Source: Melioribacteraceae bacterium (lineage in GTDB: Bacteria; Bacteroidota; Ignavibacteria; Ignavibacteriales; Melioribacteraceae). From it: a stretch of DNA of 64,000 nt. Position 1 is the stretch's first letter. The number at the start of each line of letters is the position of its first letter. The DNA is taken from contig DAOSDY010000001.1 in assembly GCA_035362835.1 (NCBI GenBank), positions 744,001 through 808,000 of the forward strand, written 5' to 3'. Shown here piece after piece: positions 63,741 through 64,000 of this stretch. The notes beneath the pieces are model-generated. The model made no database searches, was not told the origin of the DNA, and worked only from the letters and a program-made list of their open reading frames with translations. Both the position numbers and the translations under genes were made by a program.

Positions 63741-64000
63741 ATGAAACGATTTTTAATTCTCACTTTTTTAACAATTATTTGTTTAGCCTCCTGCAACGAA
63801 AATATTAATGAAGCGGAGTTTAATCCTTCACCTGCCGGAAACAAGTTAATCAATCCTCCACTAAACGATTTAGAAGCAAATTACTGGAGGAGTTATCGGG
63901 GAGGACTTTATCCAAATGGAGTAAACACCAGACCAATTAATCATAACAATGCCGGTGTACAGTTAGCTATGGAAGTAAAACCTCTCGACGCCAGCGGGAA
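63741..64000 (+). CDS. Start of a lipoprotein gene (3' truncated)
   Basis: The ATG at 63741 opens a frame that has no stop before the end of the window (86 codons). The N-terminus MKRFLILTFLTIICLASC is a signal peptide with a lipobox LASC, so the mature protein starts at Cys18 and is lipidated. The visible part then reads NENINEAEFNPSPAGN and continues with Asn/Pro-rich sequence. The family is not recognisable from this piece. Confidence 0.75.
   Translation, partial: MKRFLILTFLTIICLASCNENINEAEFNPSPAGNKLINPPLNDLEANYWRSYRGGLYPNGVNTRPINHNNAGVQLAMEVKPLDASG

Noticed and set aside
1..64000. CRISPR array, IS element, phage gene, tRNA or rRNA
   Set aside because: No regularly spaced repeats, transposase motifs, terminal repeats or RNA-gene signatures were noticed while reading; a dedicated search would be needed to exclude them.

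Overview
The window comes from a low-to-mid GC member of the Bacteroidota/Chlorobi/Ignavibacteria group, most likely Ignavibacteria (Ignavibacterium/Melioribacter-like). This is an inference. It rests on two secreted proteins that end in type IX secretion (T9SS) sorting domains of the NYPNPFN type, several TonB-dependent or CarboxypepD_reg-type outer-membrane barrels, a tricorn-like protease, signal peptides ending in AQ, and a TTTG-N20-TAnnTTTG-like promoter. Shine-Dalgarno sequences (AGGAG, GAGG) precede many starts. No tRNA, rRNA, CRISPR array, IS element or phage gene was seen.

Layout. 0-1.6 kb: the end of an unknown gene, RmlA/RfbA and a YbaN-like membrane protein. 1.7-9.2 kb: a coiled-coil protein, then a tight operon of two SGNH hydrolase-like proteins, a fatty-acyl-AMP ligase, an acyl carrier protein and an MBOAT acyltransferase. 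This resembles an independent Dlt/Alg-type surface O-acylation machine. 9.3-16.5 kb: a TPR-beta-barrel protein, an M23 peptidase, an M14 carboxypeptidase and a HAD phosphatase. 16.8-24.4 kb: two T9SS-secreted beta-propeller proteins, a Wzi-like outer-membrane protein and a POT/MFS transporter. 24.5-30.6 kb: an RND pump with its adaptor (no TolC-like gene) and a SulP transporter. 30.8-36.1 kb: a methyltransferase, and an opposing operon of ArsP_2-like exporter, methyltransferase, TonB receptor and EamA permease.

36.2-47.2 kb is the most striking region: a long minus-strand run headed by a Mrp/NBP35 ATPase. It continues with an octaheme cytochrome c, a CGGC protein, a radical SAM enzyme, a CBM48-like protein, a DUF5320 protein, three NifX/NifB-type cofactor-binding proteins, two MinD-type ATPases with ferredoxin inserts, Dps, pyruvoyl arginine decarboxylase and an MBL hydrolase. 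A divergent sigma-54 activator has a Cys-rich PAS domain. The core matches the orange protein (ORP) systems of anaerobes such as Desulfovibrio, which build a Mo-Cu sulfide cluster, but it is much expanded here. Paired TTGC-N6-GCAA palindromes lie between the divergent genes.

47.2-50.0 kb is an arsenic operon (ArsR, ArsM, ArsC, Acr3) with a clear palindromic operator. 50.1-56.0 kb holds a large outer-membrane receptor and a tricorn-like protease. 56.1-60.1 kb holds a two-component system and two small envelope genes that share a 19-bp upstream motif. 60.2-64.0 kb holds a sortilin/BNR-repeat secreted protein and the start of a lipoprotein gene that runs off the end.
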